Shown: positions 46,105 through 54,595 of the stretch, piece after piece
Layout of the letters: every line of letters starts with the position of its first letter
How positions within the stretch are numbered: the first letter of the stretch is position 1
Origin: Burkholderia plantarii
GTDB lineage: Bacteria > Pseudomonadota > Gammaproteobacteria > Burkholderiales > Burkholderiaceae
Assembly: GCF_001411805.1 (NCBI RefSeq)
Contig: NZ_CP007213.1
Location: 2,418,001-2,482,000 of the forward strand
Reading direction: 5' to 3'
Length of the DNA stretch: 64,000 bases
Notes under the pieces: generated by a model
Told to the model about the DNA's origin: nothing
Database searches by the model: none
The model's input: only the letters and a program-made list of their open reading frames with translations
Program-made: the position numbers and the translations under genes

Positions 46105-47079
46105 TCATATCGGACGTTCAGCGCCGAAAACTCCGGCGTTATCGAGCATCTGAATTAGTTCTTCAGGATAGACGGTCTCGGTGGTGCTCAACAGTTCCTC
46201 TCGGCTCCACCATTGATGATCCGCCATCACGTCCTTCTCTTCCGCGGTCCAACTGTCGCGTGAAATGGATTCGGTGTCGGTATCGACGACGAAATACTGC
46301 TCGACGGCGAACACGTGCTCACCGTCCGGCAACTGCAAGAACAATTCGCGTCGTCCCACTGGCTGTGATACCCGCGCCTTGCGAATGCCCGTTTCTTCGC
46401 GAAGCTCGCGTATCGCCGCGTCTGCAAACGTCTCGTCACGCTCGACACCGCCGCCCGGCGTTGCCCAATAGGCCGTACCAGCGAGCGCGCCAGTCTTGTG
46501 GACGAAACGGAATAACAACACGCGCCGCTTTGGAGTGGTTATTAGAAGCCTGGCCGATGGCCGCTCGCGCAACGGACTTGCAGCTTTCTCGTAGAGTGAC
46601 CATATATAGCCACCGGCTTTTGGCTCGGCGTACTGCCCTACGCGGATGAACCCAAGCGATTCGTAGTAAGCGCACAGCATTGCGTTGTGGACGGCGCAGT
46701 CGAGTCGAATAAAACGCCGATTCAAGGCGCTAATTTTGTTACCGCACCAATCAAGCATAAAGCTACCGAGCCCACGTCCGTTAAAACCCTTCCGAACCGA
46801 AAGGCCATGGACATACCCGGCGATCGGTTCTTGAGGCCCCCAATGCTTGTCCTCATCTAGAACGAGTGAAAACGTTGCGACTGGAGTGCCCTCCAGTTCA
46901 ACTACATACACTTCCTTTTGAGAGACATTGTTTCGTACCCAGTTTTCCGAAAATCCGTCCCCGTCCTTCCCCCACGCATAGTCGCGGTACGCTACCTTCT
47001 TCGCATGCGCATCGTTACGAATCTGTGTAAGCACAGGTACGTCATCTGCCGTTGCGCGGCGGATGCTTTTCGAGGCCAT
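46105..47079 (-). CDS. GNAT acetyltransferase - Nudix hydrolase fusion protein
   Basis: A 324-residue two-domain protein. Residues 1-165 form a GNAT domain: IRRATADDVPVLTQIRNDAH, acetyl-CoA loop GLSVRKGFNGRGLGSFML and AYYESLGFIRVGQY. Residues 172-324 form a Nudix domain with a complete box, GGGVERDETFADAAIRELRE then ETGI, matching Gx5Ex7REUxEExGU. No stop or frameshift lies between them. Substrates are unknown. AT content is higher than in the core genes around it, and it sits between repeat-bearing gaps, which fits horizontal acquisition. Confidence 0.87.
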   Translation of the reverse strand: MASKSIRRATADDVPVLTQIRNDAHAKKVAYRDYAWGKDGDGFSENWVRNNVSQKEVYVVELEGTPVATFSLVLDEDKHWGPQEPIAGYVHGLSVRKGFNGRGLGSFMLDWCGNKISALNRRFIRLDCAVHNAMLCAYYESLGFIRVGQYAEPKAGGYIWSLYEKAASPLRERPSARLLITTPKRRVLLFRFVHKTGALAGTAYWATPGGGVERDETFADAAIRELREETGIRKARVSQPVGRRELFLQLPDGEHVFAVEQYFVVDTDTESISRDSWTAEEKDVMADHQWWSREELLSTTETVYPEELIQMLDNAGVFGAERPI

Positions 47080-47551
47080 CGCTCATATCTCCGTTGAGAA
47101 GCTGACAACGCCTTGTAAGGTGAACTGCACTCGAACCTAAGATGCGAGATTTTCAACGATTTACATGCTGTCGTCGACCGTCCGTTTCTGGCCGGAAGTC
47201 GTCGGTCGGCGCTCGGGGCGGCTTGACCGGCGAATTTCGACCCGAAGCGGCCCTTGGGAGCCGCGAGAGCCGAACGGCGGCTCTGGCTGGGCAACGGACG
47301 GCACGACGAGGACTCGACCCTATGGCGGGTTCGGTGCCGAATACAGCGACACTGCAAGTTAATTTGATCCCGGTCTCCCGATCCCGGGCGAGCCACCTAG
47401 ATCTCCATCAAAAAGAGAGCCCTGCGCTGGCGAAAAGCGATGCCCCCACGTTACTAACCAGTTGCGACCCGACCGCGATTGCACCTAGAACGATGCCACT
47501 GGTTTCAATGTCGAGAAGTTGCGTTTGAAAGTAAGTCGATAAAGTTCACGA
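47080..47551. other. Degenerate intergenic region with repeat-like and remnant sequence
   Basis: 47165-47345 is GC-rich and carries the repeated phrases CGTCCGTTTCTGGCCGGAAG and TTCGACCCGAAGCGGCCC, also found near 50580. On the minus strand 47542-47405 can be read without a start codon as a short hydrophobic peptide (LDIETSGIVLGAIAVGSQLV, then SNVGASLFASAGLSF, stop). It may be the tail of a lost membrane protein gene. Nothing here supports an intact gene. Confidence 0.45.
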
Positions 47552-49375
47552 TCAAACGACAGTCAAAAGCGGATTTGCGTCTGCAAAGAAAACACATGCG
47601 AAATTATTTATTGTTAGTGCCGCATCCTTTTCATCATCAAGAGATTTTAAATATGTCTTTTCGGATGCGGACAATGCTTTTAGTGTAGCGTTAATCGTTG
47701 TTTTTCGTCCCATTGCGCTCGTCATGCGCGTAACCGAATTTAGAAGTATATCTAAATATGAATGCAAATTCTCAACCAAAACATCGAGGTCTCCGTGCGC
47801 CGTTGCACTATGCATTAGCGTGTTCCGGGTGATATATATTCGCCGTATTTGCCACTCCAACCTTTTTCGGTGCCTAAGAAGCTCCTCTTTCACCTTTTTG
47901 CGTGTTGAAAAATTTTCGAACAAGGAAAACATTCTATATCGCAACAATGGAGAAACAGTCGGTAGCTTTAAAAGCTCATCGAGCTTATCCGAAAACTCAG
48001 GGCATACTATAAGTGCCGCGACATTTTTCTCAAAAGCGTCGCCACATGGGAGGCTGTTTATAATAGAAATGGCTTGCGCGCCTGCATTTTTGATGCCCAT
48101 CGCAACATACCGAAACTTCTTTTCCGCATATACCAATATTTGGGGCGGCAAAATATGATCGAGCACCGAGCCAATTCTAGGGCTTTCATCAATAGGTTGA
48201 GGTACGAAGCCTTCTAACGCCGCCCACAAATCGATGAGCTGATTCTCTAGAGAACTTGAATCTAGCGCCTCCTTATGAAACCGAAGCGCAGAAATCAATG
48301 ATTTTCTTGAGGATTCTGATAAATTTCCGATGGCGGAAATCAAATCCTTAGTCCTAGTTTCGTCGGTAATCGTAAGAGTTTGGGAGGTCTGGCCACGTAG
48401 CATAACATTGGTCGGACGCTTGATCCGTAACTCTTTCCCGGACTCTACATCTTTAATTAGGCAATCCTGCCCGAAATGTGCTACGGGAGAGTGATTTAAA
48501 AATTGGTAGATGGAGTTGTTTGCATTAATCGAAACAAAAAATCTTTCGCGGGCACTAAAAGGATCACAGGCTTCGATCTCAGTGCGCACTGCGTACATAT
48601 CAAAGCCGCCTTGTTGCTGAGATACGCTATCAGTGAGCTCAAGTAAAGAAATTTTGTTAAAGCCGGTCGGATCTTTAATGAACTCCAACCGACCAGATCG
48701 TTCCGTCTCTTTTGGCAGATTCAACTTGCATCGAGCTATTGCTGTATATTTTTTTTGATCGCCAGTAAATTTTGAAAAAAACTCCAATACAACCGTCTCG
48801 GCATCGATGACATCTTGCATCGAAAGTTTTGCCGCAAGACAATTCTTCGATATATGTCGTATGTACTCTCGACTGTAGCCAAGTGTCTGGAGTTGGACAA
48901 CAAGACTATCGCTCACAGCCGAGATTTTTTTCTTTTCCTTGTGCGCAAGAATTGAATTCAGCAAAAGCTCTTGAGTAGAGGTTATATAATTGGATAACAA
49001 GCCAATTGCACCAGCCAAAGAGTCGGCGGCTTCAATTATCAAACGTGGTTTGTTTTCTGAAATAGCCTCTTTGACCTCCTCGACCATGCGAAGCAATACG
49101 TTTTTGTTTTGCATCGCCTGAATAACGTAGTCGTTTCTAATGCTGTCAGCAAGCTCCTCTAGGAGTGGATTAAGAGCCTGTGGTTTCTGAGTCGTTGCGT
49201 AAGTGTGCCGGAGCAGTCGCTCCAGTTCCCGCGCGCGGCCTGGCGAGTTTAGCGCTGATACCTTGAAAGAATCGTCAGTGGAGTGAGCTAGGAGCTCGCG
49301 CATCCGCTCAGAGAAAAATATGAGCCCTTCCAGTGCATCTTTGTTGTGGGCATTGTTCACGCGAACTGTTTTCAT
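47552..49375 (-). CDS. Large AT-rich protein with C-terminal HEPN ribonuclease motif (Apea-like), putative defence gene
   Basis: A 607-residue protein I cannot assign by full-length memory. The C-terminal part has HEPN features: helix NQLIDLWAALEGFVPQP (from residue 378) typical of Apea-like HEPN proteins, and a canonical RNxxxH motif, RNTLMH, at 517-522 within IRRIYITRNTLMHSA. HEPN proteins with this R-polar-x3-H motif are mostly RNases of toxin and abortive-infection systems. The N-terminal 350 residues are helical then beta-rich, without known motifs. The gene is strikingly AT-rich against all its neighbours and stands alone, which indicates recent acquisition. Function is inferred. Confidence 0.75.
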   Translation of the reverse strand: MKTVRVNNAHNKDALEGLIFFSERMRELLAHSTDDSFKVSALNSPGRARELERLLRHTYATTQKPQALNPLLEELADSIRNDYVIQAMQNKNVLLRMVEEVKEAISENKPRLIIEAADSLAGAIGLLSNYITSTQELLLNSILAHKEKKKISAVSDSLVVQLQTLGYSREYIRHISKNCLAAKLSMQDVIDAETVVLEFFSKFTGDQKKYTAIARCKLNLPKETERSGRLEFIKDPTGFNKISLLELTDSVSQQQGGFDMYAVRTEIEACDPFSARERFFVSINANNSIYQFLNHSPVAHFGQDCLIKDVESGKELRIKRPTNVMLRGQTSQTLTITDETRTKDLISAIGNLSESSRKSLISALRFHKEALDSSSLENQLIDLWAALEGFVPQPIDESPRIGSVLDHILPPQILVYAEKKFRYVAMGIKNAGAQAISIINSLPCGDAFEKNVAALIVCPEFSDKLDELLKLPTVSPLLRYRMFSLFENFSTRKKVKEELLRHRKRLEWQIRRIYITRNTLMHSATAHGDLDVLVENLHSYLDILLNSVTRMTSAMGRKTTINATLKALSASEKTYLKSLDDEKDAALTINNFACVFFADANPLLTVV

Positions 49376-49717
49376 AGTAATCCCCGGTATCTGTAAGCCT
49401 GCTGTCGCAGGAGAAATCGTATCTCACTGTCTGGCACCGGGGAAGTTTTGGAGGCTACCGATGGCGGTTACGGCTTTTTACGAGTAGCGAAGGCAGGGAC
49501 GTCCGAAGAGAGTTGTAGATCTGACGTTTGGATGGCAGCCGAAGAACGCAATCGAGAGACCGTAGATGGCCGGATCGAGTCCTCCGCGCTTCCCCAAAGC
49601 GGCCATTCGATTTCGCGGGCACGCGCCGTGGCCGACGGCAGTTGCCCCTGCCTGCCTCGCCACTAGCAGCGGCCGACCACTGCGGATCGAAGCCGACGCC
49701 CGCTCATCTCGCCCTTG
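49376..49717. other. Intergenic region with degenerate repeat-like sequence
   Basis: No convincing gene. GC content rises sharply again after the AT-rich gene. Short phrases such as AAGCGGCCATTCG and GCGGCCGACCACTGC resemble the repeat family of the neighbouring gaps, but the copies are decayed. Confidence 0.4.
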
Positions 49718-50461
49718 CTATGTGAGATTCAACCCGCCGTCCGATAGCAGAATTTCTCCGGTCAGGTAGTCCGAAGCGACCAGCATCGCGACGGCTTGAG
49801 CAATATCTTCGGGACTCGCTGAGCGGCGCATTGGGGCCCGTTTTTTCCACAGATCTCGCGCTTGCGTCCAGTCTGCGGTCAATGGCGTGTCCACCAATCC
49901 GGGAGCAACACCATTTACTCGAATATCGGGTCCAAGGGATAGTGCCAGCAAACGGGTCATGTGGTTGAGGGCAGCCTTAGCGGCCGAGTACGGAATTGAC
50001 GCGCCCTTAGGCCGAACACCTGCATGGGAACTGATGTTGATCACGCTACCAGGGCGGCCTCGCCGAGCTGCTTCACGTAAGGCTGGTTCCGCTTCAGCTA
50101 TCAAACGAAACGGGGCGATTACGTTGACCTCGTGCAGCTCTTGCCAAATAGCTGGTGTAGCTGCAGCCAGATTCGCATGGGGGATAACACGGCTGATCCC
50201 GGCATTGTTGATGAGCACGTCGAGTCGCCCCCAAGCCGCAACAGCTTCGCGGATAAGTCGCACTCTGTCCATGTCTTCGGCTAAATCGGCCTGTACGTAG
50301 ATTGCGGAACCGAGTTCACGGGCCATTGCTTGCCCTGTTTCCGCCGAACTACGCGAATGCAAGACAACAGCGAATCCGTCACTTGAGAGCCGCCGAGCGA
50401 TGGCAGCGCCGATGCCGGAAGTTGAACCAGTGACAAGAGCCACAGGACGCTGAATGGTCAT
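49718..50461 (-). CDS. SDR family oxidoreductase
   Basis: A 247-residue classical short-chain dehydrogenase. TGSTSGIGAAIARRL binds the cofactor; NNAG, the catalytic Ser in NISSHAG, and YSAAK are all present; the C-terminus YLTGEILLSDGGLNLT is complete. The chosen ATG 50461 begins MTIQRPVALVTG; a TTG at 50521 would add 20 residues not expected in the family. It is not obviously paired with a regulator. Substrate unknown. Confidence 0.87.
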   Translation of the reverse strand: MTIQRPVALVTGSTSGIGAAIARRLSSDGFAVVLHSRSSAETGQAMARELGSAIYVQADLAEDMDRVRLIREAVAAWGRLDVLINNAGISRVIPHANLAAATPAIWQELHEVNVIAPFRLIAEAEPALREAARRGRPGSVINISSHAGVRPKGASIPYSAAKAALNHMTRLLALSLGPDIRVNGVAPGLVDTPLTADWTQARDLWKKRAPMRRSASPEDIAQAVAMLVASDYLTGEILLSDGGLNLT

Positions 50462-50844
50462 AGACACTTCGATAGGTTTAAAAACCGCCTGATTGTCCCC
50501 AATCTCGGACAGGCTGTCCAATGACCGATCCTGGCCGGCCTGCGACGGTCTCGCCCCGTAGGATGGCGGCGGACCGTGTTCGACCCGAAGCGGCCCCTCG
50601 TTCCAGTGACAACGCTATGGCAGCTTCCAAATTGGATCGGCCATTCGTGCGGCGATGTACGAGTGACCGGAATTCGGCAAGTAATTCACTTTGAAGTTGG
50701 AGTATTACCCAAGTAAGAGCAGGAATTGGAATCGTCCACCGATGACTTCAGACTGGCCAGACATGGCGAACTTCGCTTATTGCGCTCGGATTAGCCAGAG
50801 TCGCGAAGCGACTGATGACACTCCTTGGCGGGAACGCTAGAAGC
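50462..50844. other. Intergenic region with interspersed repeat, copy at 50524-50605
   Basis: Contains CGATCCTGGCCGGCCTGCGACG and TTCGACCCGAAGCGGCCC (50580-50597); the latter is identical over 18 bases to 47236-47253. The rest (50606-50844) shows no gene. Confidence 0.5.
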
Positions 50845-51660
50845 TTAAAGACTAGGCGATAGTCCACCATCGATTCGCAGATTCACGCCGGTAATGTATC
50901 CAGCAAGCGGACTAGCGAGGAAGGCGATGGCATCCGCAATTTCGTCCAGTCGGCCAACCCGGCCAACGGGAACCTGAGCAAACATAGGTAGGACTGCACG
51001 TTCTATCACTTCCCATGGCGCGTCTTTATTCGCCACGCCGCGCTCGGCTGCGACCTCACGGAAACGGCTATCGAGGGCGGAACTGTGTATCGTGCCGGGA
51101 GACACGGCGTTGACCGTGACCCCGTCTGCCGCCACCGCCTTTGCCATCGATGCGGTCATGGCGTTCATAGCAGCCTTGCACGCCGAATAGTCGGGTGCCG
51201 TCGGCGGCGGCATCGTCGCGGCGAGGCTCGAAATGTTAATCACACGTCCCCACCTGGCCTGCTGCATGCCCGGCAGCAGCAGCTTCGCGACACGAAGGGC
51301 AGCCAGGACATTGCGATCATATGCGGACGTCCATGAGCCCGGCTGTGTGTTTGCCCAACTCTCTTTTGAGCCACCTGACCCGCCTGCGTTGTTGATCAAA
51401 ATATCGATCGGGCCTGCGAGCTGTACCGCATCCTCGACCAATCGCTGGATATCAGCGTCGTACGTTAGATCGCCAGCCACCACGTAGGCGTGGCCGCCCT
51501 GCGCGGTAATCTCATTGGCTACATTCTCCGCCTTGGCTCTATCGCGACCGTGAACGATGACGATCGCCTTCTCTTGTGCGAGTTTCCGGACAATGGCTTC
51601 GCCAATGCCTTTGCTGCTCCCGGTGACCAGCGCCTTCTTCCCATACAATTGCAAGTCCAT
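50845..51660 (-). CDS. SDR family oxidoreductase
   Basis: A 271-residue classical SDR with TGSSKGIGEAIVRKL, INNAGGSGG, catalytic Ser in NISSLAA and YSACK. The C-terminal region PVGRVGRLDEIADAIAFLAS is typical. It is divergent from an HxlR regulator 52 bases away, so the pair likely forms a substrate-responsive unit (inference). Substrate unknown. Confidence 0.88.
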   Translation of the reverse strand: MDLQLYGKKALVTGSSKGIGEAIVRKLAQEKAIVIVHGRDRAKAENVANEITAQGGHAYVVAGDLTYDADIQRLVEDAVQLAGPIDILINNAGGSGGSKESWANTQPGSWTSAYDRNVLAALRVAKLLLPGMQQARWGRVINISSLAATMPPPTAPDYSACKAAMNAMTASMAKAVAADGVTVNAVSPGTIHSSALDSRFREVAAERGVANKDAPWEVIERAVLPMFAQVPVGRVGRLDEIADAIAFLASPLAGYITGVNLRIDGGLSPSL

Positions 51661-51712
51661 CGCACGTAACCCATTTTCTAGTTGCTAAGATCTTTCAGGG
51701 TAGGGACAGATA

Positions 51713-52087
51713 ATGGACGAAACAAGTACGCACCTTTATGTGCCCATCCCGCCGGAGGCACGGGAAGTTTGTCTCGGACCCGACGGATCGGTTGCGCACG
51801 TAACAAGGGTGATACGCATGATCCACGGCCGATGGAAGCTGCCAATCCTCTTCAGGCTCTACGCCGATCCATCGATGCGAACCTTGCAGTTGAAGCGGGA
51901 CTTGCCAGGCATCTCGCAAAAAATGCTGACCCAACATCTTCGAGAGCTAGCGGAAGATGGCTTGGTCGACAGAGTCGACTTCTGTGAGAAGCCTCTGCGG
52001 GTCCAGTATCAGTTGTCAGAAATGGGCAGGCAACTGTTGCCCGTCCTCATAGCGGCGCGTAGCTTCTCGATTCATCACCCCGCTTAA
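51713..52087 (+). CDS. HxlR family transcriptional regulator
   Basis: A 124-residue winged-helix regulator. The diagnostic HxlR region is IHGRWKLPILFRLY, followed by MRTLQLKRDLPGISQKMLTQ and HLRELAEDGLVDRV. AGGGA lies six bases before the ATG. It is divergent from the SDR at 50845-51660 and probably controls it. The gap after it (52088-52354) holds no gene I can support. Confidence 0.9.
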   Translation: MDETSTHLYVPIPPEAREVCLGPDGSVAHVTRVIRMIHGRWKLPILFRLYADPSMRTLQLKRDLPGISQKMLTQHLRELAEDGLVDRVDFCEKPLRVQYQLSEMGRQLLPVLIAARSFSIHHPA

Positions 52088-52354
52088 TGGGCGGCAGGGC
52101 GCAGGATGGATGCGATCACGGCACTCACGCGCCGACCCGTCCCCTTACTGCCCCCCGCCGCTCTTTCGTGGAGATTGCGGGCAACGGCCGTACAGACGCG
52201 TAGCAGCCGTTGAATCTTGAAGTTCCAAACGACCCTTATCAGGCTGCTACCCGACGTTCGAATGTCCAACGGCGTCATCACGTGAACGTCGCCTCTTGGT
52301 CGACCAGCGACTGTGGCCGTTGACACCGTGGGGCGTCGCGCGACAAGGCGGCTC

Positions 52355-52870
52355 TCAGTGCGTTTTGATGTCTACGCGCTGCTGAACCGCGGCATTCATC
52401 GCCTCAAAGTTCCGTTGAGTTTCCTCGATTACGTCTTTCGTCAACCGCCCAACGAGCAGTCCCGAAAAGGACTCCGTTTGCTCCAGACGGGTACCGCCAG
52501 TTACGGCCGTGAGGTGGATGCAATGTGTACCGTCGAATACGCCGCGAATCCATACACTGCCACGCCAGCACAGGTCTTGCTCCGGATGAACGATCAGAAC
52601 AGTCGGGTTAAATATCATCGCATCCGGTCCAGTGCCCAGCACGATACGGATTGTCTCTCCCTCCCTGAACTCGCCGTCAACACGAGTAATGAAGGGATTC
52701 CAATCGGGATACGCGGTGCTGTTCGATACGACCTTCCAGACATCGGCAGGCGTCCGATCAATGAATGTTTCAGCATGCGCGCTAATATCTTCGTGCAGAA
52801 AAAACAGGGGCCCAATAATCCCGACGACAATGACAGCGATGCCTTTCAGTAGCAATCCCCGCAAGCCCAT
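52355..52870 (-). CDS. Membrane-anchored SRPBCC (polyketide cyclase/dehydrase-like) protein
   Basis: A 171-residue protein with an N-terminal hydrophobic anchor (LLLKGIAVIVVGIIGPLFFL) and a START-like SRPBCC domain (AETFIDRTPADVWKVVSNST, YPDWNPFITRVDGEF, TRLEQTESFSGLL). GAGG stands five bases before the ATG. Ligand unknown. Confidence 0.78.
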   Translation of the reverse strand: MGLRGLLLKGIAVIVVGIIGPLFFLHEDISAHAETFIDRTPADVWKVVSNSTAYPDWNPFITRVDGEFREGETIRIVLGTGPDAMIFNPTVLIVHPEQDLCWRGSVWIRGVFDGTHCIHLTAVTGGTRLEQTESFSGLLVGRLTKDVIEETQRNFEAMNAAVQQRVDIKTH

Positions 52871-52914
52871 ATTCGCCTCGCAATCGGTCGAAATTACACC
52901 GCTACAGTTTTGAA

Positions 52915-53035
52915 CGCACAGATTGTTGACGATCTAGCCAGCGACGTCGAGTGTCTGAAGCTGGCCGCATGCGGTCCGATGCCGACTTCCGTACACGACC
53001 CCGAACGGCCCTTCACTCTTCTCCAATCCAGTCGT
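52915..53035. repeat. Degenerate interspersed repeat, copy upstream of the SRPBCC gene
   Basis: ATTGTTGACGATCTA (52922-52936) recurs with one change at 53455-53469, followed in both places by GAYGTCGA and a GGCCG-containing segment. The phrase CCCCGAACGGCCC near 53000 resembles the CCCGAAGCGGCCC repeats at 47240 and 50584. Confidence 0.45.
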
Positions 53036-53057
53036 TCATTTTGCAATTTCGGCGGAT

Positions 53058-53399
53058 TCAAGGAGCCAGCCGAGAATTATCTGACACGGCGAAAGCCACA
53101 CACTGGAGGTGACGACAAAGTTCACCGAGACGCTCAATAAACTGGTCGCGAGATGATGTTGACCATGCCTGACCAGAGTGCAGAGCGAGATGCGCGGAAC
53201 CCACCGGGTCATTCGCCAGGGTGACTTCCAGACTATATTCCTCGCGATTCACGAACAGGCCGGTTGTAGCTCCCGGGAACTTGGCTTCAAAGATTCTCCG
53301 GACGGACTCGGCATCGCCCAAAGGGCTTACTTCGCGGACGGCGCTCAGACTTTCCGTATCGAGATTCGTTGGTCTAATGGTGATGATGTCAAAACTCAT
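53058..53399 (-). CDS. Hypothetical protein
   Basis: A 113-residue protein with AAGGA six bases before its ATG, which supports it as a real gene. The sequence (MSFDIITIRPTNLDTESLSA, FVNREEYSLEVTLAND, FIERLGELCRHLQCVAFAVS) looks like a small alpha/beta protein without signal peptide. I do not recognise a family. Small orphan genes of this kind are often immunity-type proteins in Burkholderia accessory regions, but nothing here proves that. Confidence 0.6.
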   Translation of the reverse strand: MSFDIITIRPTNLDTESLSAVREVSPLGDAESVRRIFEAKFPGATTGLFVNREEYSLEVTLANDPVGSAHLALHSGQAWSTSSRDQFIERLGELCRHLQCVAFAVSDNSRLAP

Positions 53400-53769
53400 T
53401 ACCGGTCCTTGTACGAGTTAGATTATGCAGGCGAGTTCCGAGGTTCTCCGGCGAATTGTCGACGATCTATGCGCCGATGTCGAACGTCCCTTCTTGGCCG
53501 ACTACAGACAACCACCCAGCAACGCACGGTGCGTCACTCGCCCCCTATACCAAACGGCCAACGCTCCATCAAACGCACATAACCATCACCCATCCCCAGC
53601 CATCCAAGGCTAAAGTGGGCATACGTTCACGCGCGATTACCACGCGTCCGGAAGGCAACCAAAATCCGCCTCCCCGACTCGAAAACCACGCGTAAACGAG
53701 CGCGGCCCGCAGGTGCTACCAACACCATACGGACCGCTGACCATCACCAACTCGACCAAGGAGTTAGCC
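53400..53769. other. Intergenic region upstream of symE-like gene
   Basis: The second copy of the ATTGTYGACGATCTA repeat is at 53455-53469. The remaining 260 bases are AC-rich on the plus strand and carry no convincing coding frame. This is where an antisense RNA or promoter for the SymE-like gene would lie. Confidence 0.4.
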
Positions 53770-54105
53770 ATGGCTGACACGAATCATAACGCACTCGTTT
53801 TGTTCCCCGACCGCTCCGTGACCATTCGGGAGTCTTACCGCTACATCAACGCGGACTTGGATCAAAGCACCTACCCGTCGATGAGAATCAGAGGAAAGTG
53901 GCTTGAGGACGCGGGTTTCGCCCCACCGCAGCGGGTACGAATCGAGGTAACGCTGGGGCGCCTCGTCATCACGCCGATTCCGGAAGAGGATTGCGATCAC
54001 CTTGGGCGGGACGGCTTTCCGATCCTCGATCGGCAAACCGGCCTGAGGCGCCGCATGAGGTGTCCGGCCAATGATAAAAACAAACCGAACGCCTTCACCG
54101 CTTAA
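53770..54105 (+). CDS. SymE family type I toxin-like protein
   Basis: A 111-residue protein with a SymE-type AbrB-like fold. Diagnostic stretch: YPSMRIRGKWLEDAGFAPPQ then RVRIEVTLGRLVITP, in the standard spacing. A strong ribosome site (AAGGAG) lies eight bases before ATG 53770. In E. coli SymE is an SOS-induced, nucleic-acid-associated protein repressed by the antisense RNA SymR. Whether an antisense RNA exists here cannot be seen. The N-terminal 30 residues (LVLFPDRSVTIRESYRY) match the family only loosely. Confidence 0.78.
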   Translation: MADTNHNALVLFPDRSVTIRESYRYINADLDQSTYPSMRIRGKWLEDAGFAPPQRVRIEVTLGRLVITPIPEEDCDHLGRDGFPILDRQTGLRRRMRCPANDKNKPNAFTA

Positions 54106-54259
54106 CAGCCGAATCGTCTTCCAAACGAATCGACAAAGACGAAGCACGCGACAGCCACGTCGGCTGCGCGTGCCATCAGGCAAAACAGTTCCTTGCCAAA
54201 AGCCACTGAACACGCCCTGAAACTTCGTGTACCACCTTGCCAATTTTCATCCAGGACGG

Positions 54260-54526
54260 TCAGTCAGTCGAAGCCGGCCCGGCCGTCACCTTCATGTAGT
54301 TCTTTATCTCAGGCTGGCCAAGGGCAAGCACGTTGAGCATGGCAACCCCCAGCCTGCGCGCAAACTCGTCATCGATCTGATAATCGAAATCATCCAGGAG
54401 AATCGGCATTTCGAGCTTGCCTGTCACCAATGGGGCAACCTCGGCCGGATCAACGGCATGGACCGTCAGCATCCGCCGATCTTCTGCATAGGTCAAAACC
54501 ACTGAATAGCGTGAATGGTTTGCCAT
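54260..54526 (-). CDS. Hypothetical small protein
   Basis: An 88-residue protein (MANHSRYSVVLTYAEDRRML, then ...MPILLDDFDYQIDDEFARRL). AGAGGA lies eight bases before the ATG at 54526; a GTG five codons earlier is possible. Acidic and soluble, family unknown. It faces the SymE-like gene convergently. Confidence 0.55.
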   Translation of the reverse strand: MANHSRYSVVLTYAEDRRMLTVHAVDPAEVAPLVTGKLEMPILLDDFDYQIDDEFARRLGVAMLNVLALGQPEIKNYMKVTAGPASTD

Positions 54527-54595
54527 CCGTATCCTCTGCACCGTTAAGCATTGTCGAACGCCCTATGCTCGCACAACGCTTGGCCGCGCCCCTCG

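Noticed and set aside
47405..47542. Small hydrophobic open stretch on the minus strand downstream of the HEPN gene
   Set aside because: It has no start codon or ribosome site and follows a stop; kept only as a possible remnant.
52084..52326. 80-residue minus-strand frame between the HxlR and SRPBCC genes
   Set aside because: No ribosome site, no recognisable sequence, and Arg/Ala-rich composition typical of chance frames.
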